Positions 34,718 through 44,808 are shown, numbered from the stretch's first letter. The stretch: DNA of 64,000 bases from Marinicellulosiphila megalodicopiae (GCF_045862395.1 NZ_AP023087.1:2852001-2916000); one strand, 5' to 3'. Program-made: numbers and translations. Notes: a model not told the origin generated them from the sequence alone.

Positions 34718-35926
34718 CTACACCTCTACTCCATCAATACCTGCAACTGTATGAATGTCTTTATCACCACGCCCAGATAGATTCACAATAATTGACTTAC
34801 CTTTACCCATTTTTTTAGCTAATTTTTTAGCGTATGCAATGGCATGACTTGATTCTAAAGCGGGCATTATACCCTCAACCAAAGTTAATTCACGAAACGC
34901 ATCTAATGCCTCAATGTCTGTTGCATCCACATAGTTAGCACGACCTAAATCTTTTAACCAAGAATGTTCAGGCCCTACACCTGGATAATCTAAACCAGCA
35001 GATACTGAATGTGTGCCTTGAATTTGACCGTCTTCGTCGGCCATTAAATACGTACGATTACCATGTAATACACCAGGGCGGCCCACTGATAAAGGCGCAG
35101 CATGTTCGCCAGTTTCAACACCGTGACCACCTGCTTCCACACCATAAATTTCTACTGAAGTGTCGTTTAAAAACTCATGGAACAAACCAATTGCGTTTGA
35201 ACCACCACCCACACAGGCAACTAATGCGTCGGGTAATCCGCCCACTTGATCGGCAAATTGACGTTTCGCTTCACGCCCAATAATCGATTGAAAATCTCGC
35301 ACTAATTCTGGGTAAGGTGCTGGACCTGCGGCAGTTCCAATAATGTAATATGTATTATCAACATTCGTTACCCAATCACGCATCGCTTCATTCATGGCAT
35401 CTTTTAAGGTACGCGTACCTGATGTTACTGCAACGACTTGGGCACCTAGTAGCTTCATGCGATATACATTTAATGTTTGGCGAGCAATATCATCTGCCCC
35501 CATATACACCACACACTCAAGCCCTAAACGAGCAGCGACTGTAGCAGATGCGACACCGTGCTGACCTGCACCAGTTTCAGCAATAATACGAGGTTTACCC
35601 GTATATTTTGCCAATAACGCTTGACCGATTGTGTTGTTGATTTTATGTGCGCCAGTGTGATTTAAATCCTCACGTTTTAAATAAACATCTGCACCGCCCC
35701 ATTTTTGAGATAGGCGTTCAGCAAAATATAAAGGCGATGGACGCCCTACATAATGCGCAAGATCCTTATCGAATTCTTTTTGAAATTCTGGATCGTTTTT
35801 TAATTTATTATACGTTTGCGTCAAATGATCTAACGCATACATTAAGGTTTCAGACGCAAACTGTCCGCCGAACTGACCAAAATGGCCCTTCGCGTCAGGT
35901 GCGTTTTTATAATCAAAATCACTCAT
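34718..35926 (-). CDS. trpB: Tryptophan synthase beta chain
   Basis: TrpB uses pyridoxal phosphate to join indole and serine. The 402 residues show GQFGGQFASETLMYAL, the PLP lysine in LNHTGAHKINNTIGQALLA, AETGAGQHGVASATVAARLG, the phosphate loop CVGGGSNAIGLF and GRGDKDI near the end. The start overlaps trpF by eight bases. Confidence 0.97.
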   Translation of the reverse strand: MSDFDYKNAPDAKGHFGQFGGQFASETLMYALDHLTQTYNKLKNDPEFQKEFDKDLAHYVGRPSPLYFAERLSQKWGGADVYLKREDLNHTGAHKINNTIGQALLAKYTGKPRIIAETGAGQHGVASATVAARLGLECVVYMGADDIARQTLNVYRMKLLGAQVVAVTSGTRTLKDAMNEAMRDWVTNVDNTYYIIGTAAGPAPYPELVRDFQSIIGREAKRQFADQVGGLPDALVACVGGGSNAIGLFHEFLNDTSVEIYGVEAGGHGVETGEHAAPLSVGRPGVLHGNRTYLMADEDGQIQGTHSVSAGLDYPGVGPEHSWLKDLGRANYVDATDIEALDAFRELTLVEGIMPALESSHAIAYAKKLAKKMGKGKSIIVNLSGRGDKDIHTVAGIDGVEV

Positions 35927-36545
35927 AATTTGAGACTGCCTTAACTTGTTGTAAAAACTGTTTAATTTTAAGAGGATCTTTCACCCCTTTTGATTTTTCT
36001 ACGCCACCACTGACATCTACTGCAAAAGGATGCACTTGATCAATGGCGTATTTGACATTTTCTGGAGTTAACCCACCAGCCAGTGCCCAAGGTTTTTCTA
36101 AATTACCAATTAAAGACCAATCAAAGGTTTGCCCTGTGCCTCCAGGAATCCCTGGTACATAGGCATCAAGTAACAACAATTTTGCATCATAAAACTCTTC
36201 TTGGATCGCAGCAAAATTGGTTTGATCATTCACTCTAATGGCTTTTATATAATTAACACCAAACTGACGACAAGCTTCACCTGATTCATCACCATGAAAT
36301 TGCAGATAATTTACCTGGGTTTGCTTTAAGATTTGATCGATCACACTTGTTTGTTCATTCACAACAAGCGCCACAGTTGATACGAAGCCAGGCACGTTTC
36401 GGATGAGAGATTTTGCAACATTCATCTCAACATTACGTGGGCTTTTAGCATAAAACACAAACCCCAACGCATCCGCGCCAGCATTCACTGCTATTTGAAT
36501 ATCTTCTGGATTTTGCAGGCCACAGATTTTACTGCGTATCATCAT
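35919..36545 (-). CDS. trpF: Phosphoribosylanthranilate isomerase TrpF
   Basis: TrpF catalyses the Amadori rearrangement of phosphoribosylanthranilate. The 208 residues start MMIRSKICGLQNPEDI with the catalytic Cys in KICG, then DALGFVFYAKSPRNV, LQFHGDES, LLLDAYVPGIPGGTGQTFDW (catalytic Asp) and PFAVDVSGGVEKSKGVKD. It is monofunctional, as in Pseudomonas, and is the first gene of this block; a perfect -10 hexamer lies 152 bases upstream. Either of two adjacent ATGs could be the start. Confidence 0.95.
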   Translation of the reverse strand: MMIRSKICGLQNPEDIQIAVNAGADALGFVFYAKSPRNVEMNVAKSLIRNVPGFVSTVALVVNEQTSVIDQILKQTQVNYLQFHGDESGEACRQFGVNYIKAIRVNDQTNFAAIQEEFYDAKLLLLDAYVPGIPGGTGQTFDWSLIGNLEKPWALAGGLTPENVKYAIDQVHPFAVDVSGGVEKSKGVKDPLKIKQFLQQVKAVSNYE

Positions 36546-36696
36546 GGGTATTTGCTACTCAATCAATTAAAAAATCAGCGATGATACCTGATTATTATCG
36601 GATTTTTAAGTTTAATTCATTTTGCCTAATGGAAATAAATCCAAGCAATCAAAACAAGAAAAAATACTGCATTAGAATTACTCTTTAAATGACGCA

Positions 36697-36702
36697 ATTA
36701 TA
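36697..36702 (-). promoter_or_regulatory. Possible -10 element for trpF
   Basis: A perfect TATAAT on the minus strand, with no clear -35 at normal distance. A transcript from near 36690 would have a leader of about 145 bases. A short dyad, ACGA-CTAA-TCGT, lies just upstream of the hexamer. I see no leader peptide rich in tryptophan. Confidence 0.35.
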
Positions 36703-36785
36703 ACGACTAATCGTATCAATTCACTCATATAAAGGGCTAATTGATTATGGTATGATTCTGCGTTTTTTATTATTTGATTTTTCAT

Positions 36786-38705
36786 ATGTCCAATTCTTTC
36801 TCATATCGTCCTGACATTGACGGCCTAAGGTCGATTGCAGTGCTGTTAGTTTTATTTTTCCACGCTAAATTCACAGCATTAAGTGGCGGATTTATTGGCG
36901 TTGACGTTTTTTTTGTCATCTCTGGATTTTTAATTAGCATCATCATATTTAAAGAAATAAATGAAAATCAGTTTTCATTTAAAACGTTTTATTTACGAAG
37001 AATCAAAAGACTTGCTCCTGCTTTAATTGCATTGCTTTTTTTAATCAGTATCCCTGCATATTTATTTTTGTTTCCTGTGGATTTTGAAAGATTCAGCCGA
37101 AATTTGATTCACTCTTATTTAACAACAAGCAATTTTTATCTTTGGCAAAATACCGGAGGTTACTTTTCAGCCAACACCGATTTGAATCCATTAATGCATA
37201 CTTGGTCACTGGCCGTTGAAGAACAGTTTTATTTTGTTTGGCCAATTTTATTTATTCTTTTAAATAAAATAACCAAAGGACAATATTTAATTCAAATAAT
37301 GGCAACATGCTTGATCGGATTAATAGCCTTATCAATCTATTTGGCGAATTTTTACTCACATTCTGCTTATTTTTTATTGCCTGCTCGCGCTTTTGAATTA
37401 ATGATGGGAGCAATATTAGCGGTGTCATATCACAAATTACCCTCAATAAAACAAAACATAAATCACGCCATTTCCATTGCAGGGATATTACTCATTTTAC
37501 TGCCTGCTTTTATCATCAATAAACAAAGTACCTTTCCTGGTCTTAACGCACTTTGGCCATGTTTAGGCACTGTTTTATTAATTATTTCAGGAAAAGACAC
37601 CAATCAAAAAGGCGTCATCAACAGTGTCATTTCTCATAAATCACTAATAGGAATCGGTTTAATTTCCTATTCATTGTATTTATGGCATTGGCCAATATTT
37701 TCATTTGTACACTATCTAGGTCTAGAATTATCTGGAATCATTAGAATTGCAGCAATTATCCTATCTTTTGTGATTGCTTATTTATCTTGGCGCTTTATCG
37801 AACAACCTGTAAGACACCTAAATTTACCTACCTTCGCCAGCGCAATGAAAAAAATAATGCTGCCATCATTTATCGTTTTTACAACGATGTATCTTTTGAT
37901 AGACGCCATGGAAGGATTCCCACATAGATTTAATAAACTGGAAGAATTCGATAAAAAAATAAATTTCCCAAGCACCGTTCGTCGTAAATGCCACGATGCG
38001 TTTTTAATAGAAAATATCGATCAATGCTGGCTAGGTGTGCAAAAAGAAAAAATCGACGGCATGTTGATTGGTGATTCATTTGCCAATCATAGCGCAGCTT
38101 TAATTGATGTTTTTGCCAAAGACGCAGGACTATTAATTCATGATTCGACCGCTGGAAGCAACCCAATACTTACCAGATTTAACAACCAAGGTAAGTTACA
38201 AAAAGATCCAGAGTATGCAATCAAACGATTAGAGGCGGCCTTAAAATACGAACACATCATCATTAGTGCAAACTGGAGTTTGTATTCAAATCCTAACGAT
38301 CTGAACTACACAAGACTCATTCAAACCATTGAAGAAATTTCTAAACATAATAAAAAAATATCCGTAATCATTTCACTACCTGGCACTACAAAATTAAACT
38401 TACACAAGCTTAAATTAGCAAAAAGTGCAAAATTTGTGCTCTTTGATAATGACTTTGCCAAAATATCAAAAACTCAATATTGGGAAAGCCCACTAGCTAC
38501 AGAATTTAAAAACAGATTCCCAAAGGTAAATTTCATCGATATGAAAGATGTGATGTGCCAAAACTCACTTTGCAACTTAACTCTAGATGGCACCATTTTA
38601 TATCGAAACTTCAACCATCTTAACACCATAGGCGGCACATTAATTGGTGAAAAATACCTAAAAGAAATAGGTAACCCATTAATTTCGGCCAAATACTCGA
38701 AATAA
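36786..38705 (+). CDS. OafA/YrhL-type membrane acyltransferase with SGNH domain
   Basis: These inner-membrane enzymes transfer acyl groups to surface polysaccharides or other periplasmic substrates. The 640-residue protein starts SFSYRPDIDGLRSIAVLLVL and has about ten helices with the acyltransferase-3 motif GVDVFFVISGFLIS and catalytic-region MHTWSLAVEEQFYFVWP. The C-terminal third is a periplasmic SGNH domain with GMLIGDSFANHSAAL. Its His segment reads RNFNHLNTIGG, with Asn where Asp usually stands three residues before His. I chose the ATG at 36786; a TTG four codons earlier is possible. The target glycan cannot be told, as no polysaccharide genes adjoin. Confidence 0.88.
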   Translation: MSNSFSYRPDIDGLRSIAVLLVLFFHAKFTALSGGFIGVDVFFVISGFLISIIIFKEINENQFSFKTFYLRRIKRLAPALIALLFLISIPAYLFLFPVDFERFSRNLIHSYLTTSNFYLWQNTGGYFSANTDLNPLMHTWSLAVEEQFYFVWPILFILLNKITKGQYLIQIMATCLIGLIALSIYLANFYSHSAYFLLPARAFELMMGAILAVSYHKLPSIKQNINHAISIAGILLILLPAFIINKQSTFPGLNALWPCLGTVLLIISGKDTNQKGVINSVISHKSLIGIGLISYSLYLWHWPIFSFVHYLGLELSGIIRIAAIILSFVIAYLSWRFIEQPVRHLNLPTFASAMKKIMLPSFIVFTTMYLLIDAMEGFPHRFNKLEEFDKKINFPSTVRRKCHDAFLIENIDQCWLGVQKEKIDGMLIGDSFANHSAALIDVFAKDAGLLIHDSTAGSNPILTRFNNQGKLQKDPEYAIKRLEAALKYEHIIISANWSLYSNPNDLNYTRLIQTIEEISKHNKKISVIISLPGTTKLNLHKLKLAKSAKFVLFDNDFAKISKTQYWESPLATEFKNRFPKVNFIDMKDVMCQNSLCNLTLDGTILYRNFNHLNTIGGTLIGEKYLKEIGNPLISAKYSK

Positions 38706-38716
38706 AAACAAAGTAC

Positions 38717-38746
38717 AGACAGGCAAGTTTAAATGCTTGCCTGTCT
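38717..38746. terminator. Hairpin after the acyltransferase gene
   Basis: AGACAGGCAAG and CTTGCCTGTCT form an exact 11-bp stem with an eight-base loop, 11 bases after the stop. No T-run follows, so it may act in mRNA 3'-end protection or as a Rho-independent terminator of weak type. Confidence 0.55.
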
Positions 38747-38785
38747 ACTTAATTTAATCTACTTAATTTAGTCTACTTAATTTAT
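38745..38785. repeat. 14-bp tandem repeat, three copies
   Basis: CTACTTAATTTAAT, CTACTTAATTTAGT and CTACTTAATTTAT follow each other directly. The array lies in non-coding DNA between the acyltransferase and the LonH-like gene, immediately after the hairpin. Confidence 0.75.
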
Positions 38786-38963
38786 AGCCTCTCAAATCCA
38801 CATATACATTCATTTTTTTACACTTACTCTTTTAATCTCTACCTTGCAAAACCTGCCTTTGTCGCACTTTGAAGTATTTAGAAGTATTTTGTTGCATCAC
38901 TTCCCTTCTCATTGTCTTGTATGCCATGTAAGATGCAAAAATACACTTTTTTTGGGATTCAAT

Positions 38964-41321
38964 ATGTCAACTCATTCTCATGCTAAAACACTTTTACCAA
39001 ACCAATTAAAAGCCAATATCAGCTTAAAACACCTCAACATCGAAACATCAAATGAGCTTGATGGCCATTCAGATTTTTTAGGACAACCAAGAGCGAAGGA
39101 AGCTTTAGAATTTGGGATAAGCATGACCTCCCCTGGTTATAATTTATTTGTAATGGGTGATCCAGGTACAGGAAGGCAGTCCTTAGCGTCAAGTTATGTG
39201 AAACAAAAAGCAAAAAGTACAACATCTGTATCCGACATTTGTTTTGTGAATCATTTTGAAGAAACACGCGAACCATATTACTTAGACATTCCAGCGGGTA
39301 TGGGACAAAAGTTACTTAAATCGATGAATGAGTTTATCGAAGAATTGCAAGACACCTTTCCTGCCGCATTTGAAAACCCAACTTACCAACGTAAACGCAC
39401 TGCAATTGATCAAACATTTAATCAAAAATACGATATAGCTATTTCTGAAGTAGATAAAAAAGCAGGACAGTATGATGTTGCAGTCGTATCAGATGGCGGA
39501 TCAATCTTATTATTACCCGTTGTAGAAGGCGTTGCTTTAGATGATACGACTTTTGCGCAACTAGACGAAGAGCTACGCAGTGAATTTCAATTACGCATTA
39601 ATGAATTAGAAGCGTATTTAAACGAACAACTTTTAGAGTTACCAACTTGGAAGCGAGATTCATCTGAGCAATTAAGAGCTTTAAACAACGAAACCATATC
39701 TGTTGCAATCAAACCTTTAATTAAGCAACTAGAACGAGATTATCAAAATCAAATCCCCGTTTTAAAATATGTACGAGAGCTAAAAAACGCCTTACCTAAA
39801 ATTATTATTGATTTATTTTCGGAAGATTCAGAAGCCAGCACAGAACACGAACGACGTACGGAATTAAAATCTACTTTATTACCAAATGTGATTGTACAAA
39901 ATGATCCAGGTGAAGGTGTCCCTGTTATTTATGAAATGCTGCCTACTTACCAAAACCTATTTGGTCGTATTGAATACAACACCCAACAAGGCATACCTTT
40001 TACTAACTATCAGTTGATACGCTCAGGAGCGTTACATCGAGCAAATGGTGGTTATTTAATTTTAGATGCCGATAAATTACTGCAAGAACCTTTTGCATGG
40101 GATTCTTTAAAACTGGCATTAAAAACCAATTTGTTAAAAATGGAATCCCCATTTGAAAATGTCAGCTCTTATCATGCGGTATCTTTAAATCCTCAAAGCA
40201 TTCCGTTAAATATTAAAATCATATTAATAGGTACAAGACAGCTATATTACCAATTATTAGATTGGGATTCGGAATTCACTGAATTGTTCAGAGTGTTAGT
40301 GGATTTTGATTCTACAATTGATAAAACAGAAACCAGCGTTGAAAACTTTATTTTACGTATCAAACAATATGCAGAATCAAAAGAATTCAAACCGATTACC
40401 CGTAAAGCACTTGAATTATTAATTGAATTTTCACTTCGTGAATCTGAACATCAATTTAAATTTAGCGGCCAAATTATTAATGTAATTAAGGTACTCTCTG
40501 AAGCTGAGTTTATTCGTAATAGCCAAGAAGATGAATTCATTCGTGGAAGACACATTCGCGCAGCATTGGCAGCTGCAGAACATCGCACTGGCAGAATATC
40601 AGAGCAACTTTTACAAGAAATCAAAGAAGGTACTATTTTAATTGATATTGAAGGTGAACGCATTGGCTGTGTAAATGGTTTAACGGTTATGGAATTAGGA
40701 GAATCACAATTTGGCTCTCCTGCTCGAATTACAGCGACAGTTTACGCAGGATCACAAGGTGTTGTCGATATTGAACGTGAAGCAGAATTAGGCCAAGCCA
40801 TTCACTCTAAAGGTGTCTTGATCTTATCTGGATACTTAGGACAGAAATACGGTCGTAATTATCCGTTAGCATTGTCTGCAAATTTAGCAATGGAGCAATC
40901 ATATGGTTATGTGGATGGTGATAGCGCGACAGTTGCAGAATCATGCGCGTTAATTTCGGCAATTGCTCAAATGCCATTACAACAAAAATACGCCATCACT
41001 GGATCAATGAATCAGTACGGACAAGTCCAAGCAGTTGGTGGCATTAATGCAAAAATTGAAGGGTATTTTAATGTATGTAAGTCCCGTTATTTAAATGGTC
41101 AAGCAGTTATTATTCCTAAAGATAATGAAAAACATTTGATGTTAAGCGACGAAGTTATTCAAGCATGTGAAGATGGGTTATTTCATATTTATTCGATTAG
41201 TCATGTTGAGCAAGCTTTGCAATTACTACTAAATGAAACGGAAGATAATATTTATGAACAGGTTTCTAGCTCTTTAAAAAGTATGAGCGATTTAGTATTA
41301 AACAAAGGAAAGAAAGGCTAA
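38964..41321 (+). CDS. LonH/YcbZ-like AAA protease
   Basis: This is a Lon-related protein with an atypical ATPase part and a C-terminal Lon protease domain. The 785 residues include a P-loop-like GDPGTGRQSLA near residue 65, the GYLILDADKLLQEPFAWDSL segment typical of this group, a lid region, and the protease domain with Ser654 in GDSATVAESC and Lys697 in GGINAKIEG. The 43-residue spacing is that of the Lon Ser-Lys dyad, so activity is plausible. I start at the ATG at 38964; the frame from 38844 adds 40 unlikely residues. acs follows after seven bases. Confidence 0.88.
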   Translation: MSTHSHAKTLLPNQLKANISLKHLNIETSNELDGHSDFLGQPRAKEALEFGISMTSPGYNLFVMGDPGTGRQSLASSYVKQKAKSTTSVSDICFVNHFEETREPYYLDIPAGMGQKLLKSMNEFIEELQDTFPAAFENPTYQRKRTAIDQTFNQKYDIAISEVDKKAGQYDVAVVSDGGSILLLPVVEGVALDDTTFAQLDEELRSEFQLRINELEAYLNEQLLELPTWKRDSSEQLRALNNETISVAIKPLIKQLERDYQNQIPVLKYVRELKNALPKIIIDLFSEDSEASTEHERRTELKSTLLPNVIVQNDPGEGVPVIYEMLPTYQNLFGRIEYNTQQGIPFTNYQLIRSGALHRANGGYLILDADKLLQEPFAWDSLKLALKTNLLKMESPFENVSSYHAVSLNPQSIPLNIKIILIGTRQLYYQLLDWDSEFTELFRVLVDFDSTIDKTETSVENFILRIKQYAESKEFKPITRKALELLIEFSLRESEHQFKFSGQIINVIKVLSEAEFIRNSQEDEFIRGRHIRAALAAAEHRTGRISEQLLQEIKEGTILIDIEGERIGCVNGLTVMELGESQFGSPARITATVYAGSQGVVDIEREAELGQAIHSKGVLILSGYLGQKYGRNYPLALSANLAMEQSYGYVDGDSATVAESCALISAIAQMPLQQKYAITGSMNQYGQVQAVGGINAKIEGYFNVCKSRYLNGQAVIIPKDNEKHLMLSDEVIQACEDGLFHIYSISHVEQALQLLLNETEDNIYEQVSSSLKSMSDLVLNKGKKG

Positions 41322-41328
41322 GAATTTT

Positions 41329-43293
41329 ATGAAAAACATATACCCAATTTTAGAAACCGCTAAACAAAAAACATTAACCAATAATCAGCAATATATTGAG
41401 CAATATGAAGAATCCATTAGCCACAATGACTTTTTTTGGCAAAAACAAGCTTCAAGAATTGATTGGATTCAACCATTTAGCCAAGTAAAAGATGTCAGTT
41501 TCAAAAAAGAAGACTGCCATATTAAATGGTTTTACGATGGCACTTTAAATGTATCCTATAACTGTATTGATCGACATTTAAAAAATAACGCCAACCAGAC
41601 AGCCATTATTTGGGAAGGTGACGACCCTAAACATGACAAACACATTTCTTATCAAACCTTACACGATGAAGTTTGCAAATTAAGTAATGGGTTAACAAAA
41701 CTGGGTGTAAAAAAAGGCGATAGAGTAACCATTTATATGCCCATGATTGTTGAAGCAGCCTATGCAATGTTAGCCTGCACAAGAATTGGCGCCATTCACT
41801 CTGTTGTGTTTGGTGGATTTTCTCCTGAGGCATTAGCAGGCAGAATTATTGACTGTCAAAGTGATATTGTGATTACGGCCGATCAAGGTTTACGTGGTGG
41901 TAAAACCATTGATTTAAAAGCAAACGTGGACGCAGCGCTTAAAAAAGCAGGGTGCGAAATAGTAAGGCACGTTGTTTGTGTGGCGCACACTAAAATTGCA
42001 TTACCAGAACAACCGATAGATATTGATTACCAAACCCTTGTTTATCAACAAAGTACTGAATTTACCCCGGTTGAAATGAACGCTGAAGATCCATTATTTG
42101 TACTATATACATCTGGATCCACAGGCAAACCCAAAGGGGTGTTACATACTACTGGCGGTTATCTTACCTATGCCAGCTACACCCATGAAAAAGTGTTTGA
42201 CTATAAAATAAAAGAAGGTGAAAAAGCAGAAGTATATTGGTGTGCCGCTGATGTTGGTTGGATTACTGGACACTCTTATATTTTATATGGCCCATTAAGT
42301 AATGGTGCTACCACAGTAATGTTTGAAGGTGTCCCAAATTACCCAACTATTGGTCGAATGGGTGAAATTGTAGATAAACATCAAATTAATATTTTATACA
42401 CCGCCCCAACAGCCATTCGCTTATTAATGGCCCAAGGCAAAGACGCCACTCAAAGCAGCAAACGTGACAGCTTAAGACTTTTAGGTTCGGTTGGAGAGCC
42501 AATTAATCCAGAAGCATGGCATTGGTATTATCATGAGTTTGGTGAATCTTGCTGCCCTATTGTGGATACATGGTGGCAAACAGAAACAGGCGGCTTCTTA
42601 ATTGCTCCGCTTCCTGGGGCGACAAATTTAAAACCTGGCAGCGCAACCCGTCCATTATGTGGCATCGTGCCTGAATTAGTAGACAGTGAAGGCAAAGTAT
42701 TAGAAGGTGCTGCTGAAGGTAATTTAGTTATCAGTCAATCATGGCCTGGTCAAATGCGCAGTTTATATGGTGATCATCAACGATTTATCGACACTTATTT
42801 TAGCACCTATCCTAATAAATACTTTACAGGTGACGGAGCTAAACGTGACGAGGATGGTTATTTTTGGATTACCGGTCGTGTTGATGATGTATTAAATGTT
42901 TCAGGACACAGACTGGGCACTGCAGAAATTGAAAGCGCACTAGTTGCTCATCCAAGTATTGCAGAAGCGGCAGTGGTTGGGTTTGGGCATGACATAAAAG
43001 GCCAAGGTATATATGTTTACGTCAGCGCTATGGCAGGAACTGAAATTAACGAGACACTGACAGCTGAAGTGAAAAACTGGGTCCGATCAGAAATTGGCCC
43101 TTTTGCTTCTGCTGATTTTATTCAATGGACAACAGGACTGCCAAAAACACGCTCAGGTAAAATCATGCGACGTATTTTGCGAAAAATAGCTGACAATGAA
43201 TTTGATCAACTTGGTGACACATCCACATTAGCCGATCCTTGCGTTGTAGATCAACTAATTGAAGGTCGATTAAATCGATCAAAAACAGTTTAA
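41329..43293 (+). CDS. acs: Acetyl-CoA synthetase
   Basis: Acs activates acetate to acetyl-CoA via acetyl-AMP. The 654 residues contain the adenylate motif YTSGSTGKPKGVLHTTGGYL, WCAADVGWITGHSYILYGP, DTWWQTETGG, GRVDDVLNVSGHRLGTAEIE and the lysine Lys611 in PKTRSGKIMRR, which is reversibly acetylated in known enzymes. It starts seven bases after the LonH-like gene and is probably cotranscribed with it, with a TfoX-N gene next. Confidence 0.95.
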   Translation: MKNIYPILETAKQKTLTNNQQYIEQYEESISHNDFFWQKQASRIDWIQPFSQVKDVSFKKEDCHIKWFYDGTLNVSYNCIDRHLKNNANQTAIIWEGDDPKHDKHISYQTLHDEVCKLSNGLTKLGVKKGDRVTIYMPMIVEAAYAMLACTRIGAIHSVVFGGFSPEALAGRIIDCQSDIVITADQGLRGGKTIDLKANVDAALKKAGCEIVRHVVCVAHTKIALPEQPIDIDYQTLVYQQSTEFTPVEMNAEDPLFVLYTSGSTGKPKGVLHTTGGYLTYASYTHEKVFDYKIKEGEKAEVYWCAADVGWITGHSYILYGPLSNGATTVMFEGVPNYPTIGRMGEIVDKHQINILYTAPTAIRLLMAQGKDATQSSKRDSLRLLGSVGEPINPEAWHWYYHEFGESCCPIVDTWWQTETGGFLIAPLPGATNLKPGSATRPLCGIVPELVDSEGKVLEGAAEGNLVISQSWPGQMRSLYGDHQRFIDTYFSTYPNKYFTGDGAKRDEDGYFWITGRVDDVLNVSGHRLGTAEIESALVAHPSIAEAAVVGFGHDIKGQGIYVYVSAMAGTEINETLTAEVKNWVRSEIGPFASADFIQWTTGLPKTRSGKIMRRILRKIADNEFDQLGDTSTLADPCVVDQLIEGRLNRSKTV

Positions 43294-43307
43294 AAAAGTG
43301 AAGTTCC

Positions 43308-43670
43308 ATGGCCTATGATGAAGCATTAGCAATTCGAATAACAGAATATTTACAACACCGTCCAGAACTGACCATTAAAAAAATGTTCGGCGGCTACTGT
43401 TACATGTTAAATCATCATATGTGCTGTGGGATTGTGAAAGATCAATTAATGGGAAGAGTTGGCCCAATTTTTTATGAAGAGGCGTTAAGCAAACCCCATG
43501 TATCTGAAATGGACTTCACCAAAAAGTCCATGAAAGGTATGGTTTATGTTTCACCACAAGGTATTAAAAAGGACAGTGACTTACACTTTTGGATTGATCA
43601 ATGCTCAGATTTCGCTCTATCCCTACCTCCTAAAAAAAGCAAACCTGCTAAAACAAAAAATGGGAATTGA
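43308..43670 (+). CDS. TfoX N-terminal domain protein
   Basis: The 120-residue protein is a stand-alone TfoX-N domain (pattern KKMFGGYCYMLNHHMCCGIV, then GRVGP and MKGMVYVSPQGI), related to the N-terminal part of the competence regulator TfoX but without its C-terminal half. The role of such short forms is not established. The C-terminus is lysine-rich. It lies 14 bases after acs on the same strand, and its stop is one base from the convergent gene's stop. Confidence 0.8.
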   Translation: MAYDEALAIRITEYLQHRPELTIKKMFGGYCYMLNHHMCCGIVKDQLMGRVGPIFYEEALSKPHVSEMDFTKKSMKGMVYVSPQGIKKDSDLHFWIDQCSDFALSLPPKKSKPAKTKNGN

Positions 43671-43671
43671 C

Positions 43672-44658
43672 TTATGGCAATATGCCATCCAATTGGCCAA
43701 AACCAGAAAGCTGGCTTCTAATTTTTTTAGATAGTTGGCTGTCATTTAATTTAGGAACTCTACTTTGGTCCACTTGATAATTAGTATCTACAAAATTTTT
43801 TGAAAATTCTTGATGTTCTTTTTGATTAAATTTTCTAATTTGATTAGATAATTTTGCTAATTTTTCCACATCCATATTTCGGCTAAAACGTGCAACCCCT
43901 TGATAGGTGAAACTTTCATCTACATGTCTATCACTTAATCGTATTAAACTGTCCATTAATTGATGATAAAACTCATTTTTAGAAAGTACATCCAACATTA
44001 ATGTAATTTTATTTTTTTGTAACTCAGGTAATTGAGTTTTTATCCCTGGAATGACTTCTAATTGAACTATCCATTTTTCACCAATATTGTCAATTTTAAT
44101 ACATTCAAACATTGCATCATCATACTTTATATATCGGCAAGTTTGTTTAATCGCTGACAGATCTTGGAAATTTTGATTTGCATCAATCCCAATTAACTCA
44201 GCATTTTGCGAAATTAGAGGCAAATCATGATGAGTATTAAATGGTGTCGTTTTGCCTTGTTTATGAAATCGAAACAACTCTCTCACTTCATGTTCCCGCG
44301 CTTTTTTTAATGCCAAAAATGCGGTTTGGATAATTTCAGAAGTAGGTAATTCAGGCTCAATTCGCCACTTACGACCATACACTAATTTTTTAGAATCAAC
44401 TGTCGATTTATAATTATCCACACCAATCACCCCAACTTGAATATACAGTTGATGATTATCATCGCACACGAATATTAAATATCGATCATCATATTGAATA
44501 TCTAATACGATTTTTTCCACAGAGTTATGATGGTGCTGATAGGTTAAAAAATGCTGGGGGATACACAACTTTCCGTTATCTAGCGTTACTGATGGCGCAT
44601 TTTTAATGCGAGACTCGCCATCCAATAACGGTAACGCAAACTCAGTTTTTAATTTCAT
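43672..44658 (-). CDS. Unrecognised 328-residue protein
   Basis: I do not recognise this protein. It has no signal peptide, membrane helix or familiar motif. Secondary structure looks mixed: beta-rich in the first 100 residues (IVLDIQYDDRYLIFVCDDN, LYIQVGVIG), a helical segment with REHEVRELFRFHKQGK around 130, another beta-rich part with WIVQLEVIPGIKTQLPELQ, and a charged helical C-terminus. The codon use resembles neighbouring genes, so it is probably a real gene. It is convergent with the TfoX-N gene and monocistronic; the upstream gap of 150 bases contains a hairpin that belongs to the P450 gene. Confidence 0.7.
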   Translation of the reverse strand: MKLKTEFALPLLDGESRIKNAPSVTLDNGKLCIPQHFLTYQHHHNSVEKIVLDIQYDDRYLIFVCDDNHQLYIQVGVIGVDNYKSTVDSKKLVYGRKWRIEPELPTSEIIQTAFLALKKAREHEVRELFRFHKQGKTTPFNTHHDLPLISQNAELIGIDANQNFQDLSAIKQTCRYIKYDDAMFECIKIDNIGEKWIVQLEVIPGIKTQLPELQKNKITLMLDVLSKNEFYHQLMDSLIRLSDRHVDESFTYQGVARFSRNMDVEKLAKLSNQIRKFNQKEHQEFSKNFVDTNYQVDQSRVPKLNDSQLSKKIRSQLSGFGQLDGILP

Positions 44659-44756
44659 AAATTTAACTCAATCAAAACAGACTAATAAACAGTGAATAGA
44701 TCATAAATATACGACAATGTTACTGTTTTGGATATTATTGATTTGAACCAAAAATA

Positions 44757-44790
44757 TTTTGAGGTGATGTATTAATGCACCACCTCAAAA
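44757..44790. terminator. Strong hairpin downstream of the P450 gene
   Basis: TTTTGAGGTG and CACCTCAAAA form a 10-bp stem, and inner bases can pair further. It starts 19 bases after the P450 stop. The T-run on the minus strand is broken (AAAATATTTTT), so termination strength is uncertain. Confidence 0.55.
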
Positions 44791-44808
44791 ATTGCAATTA
44801 AATTCCTT

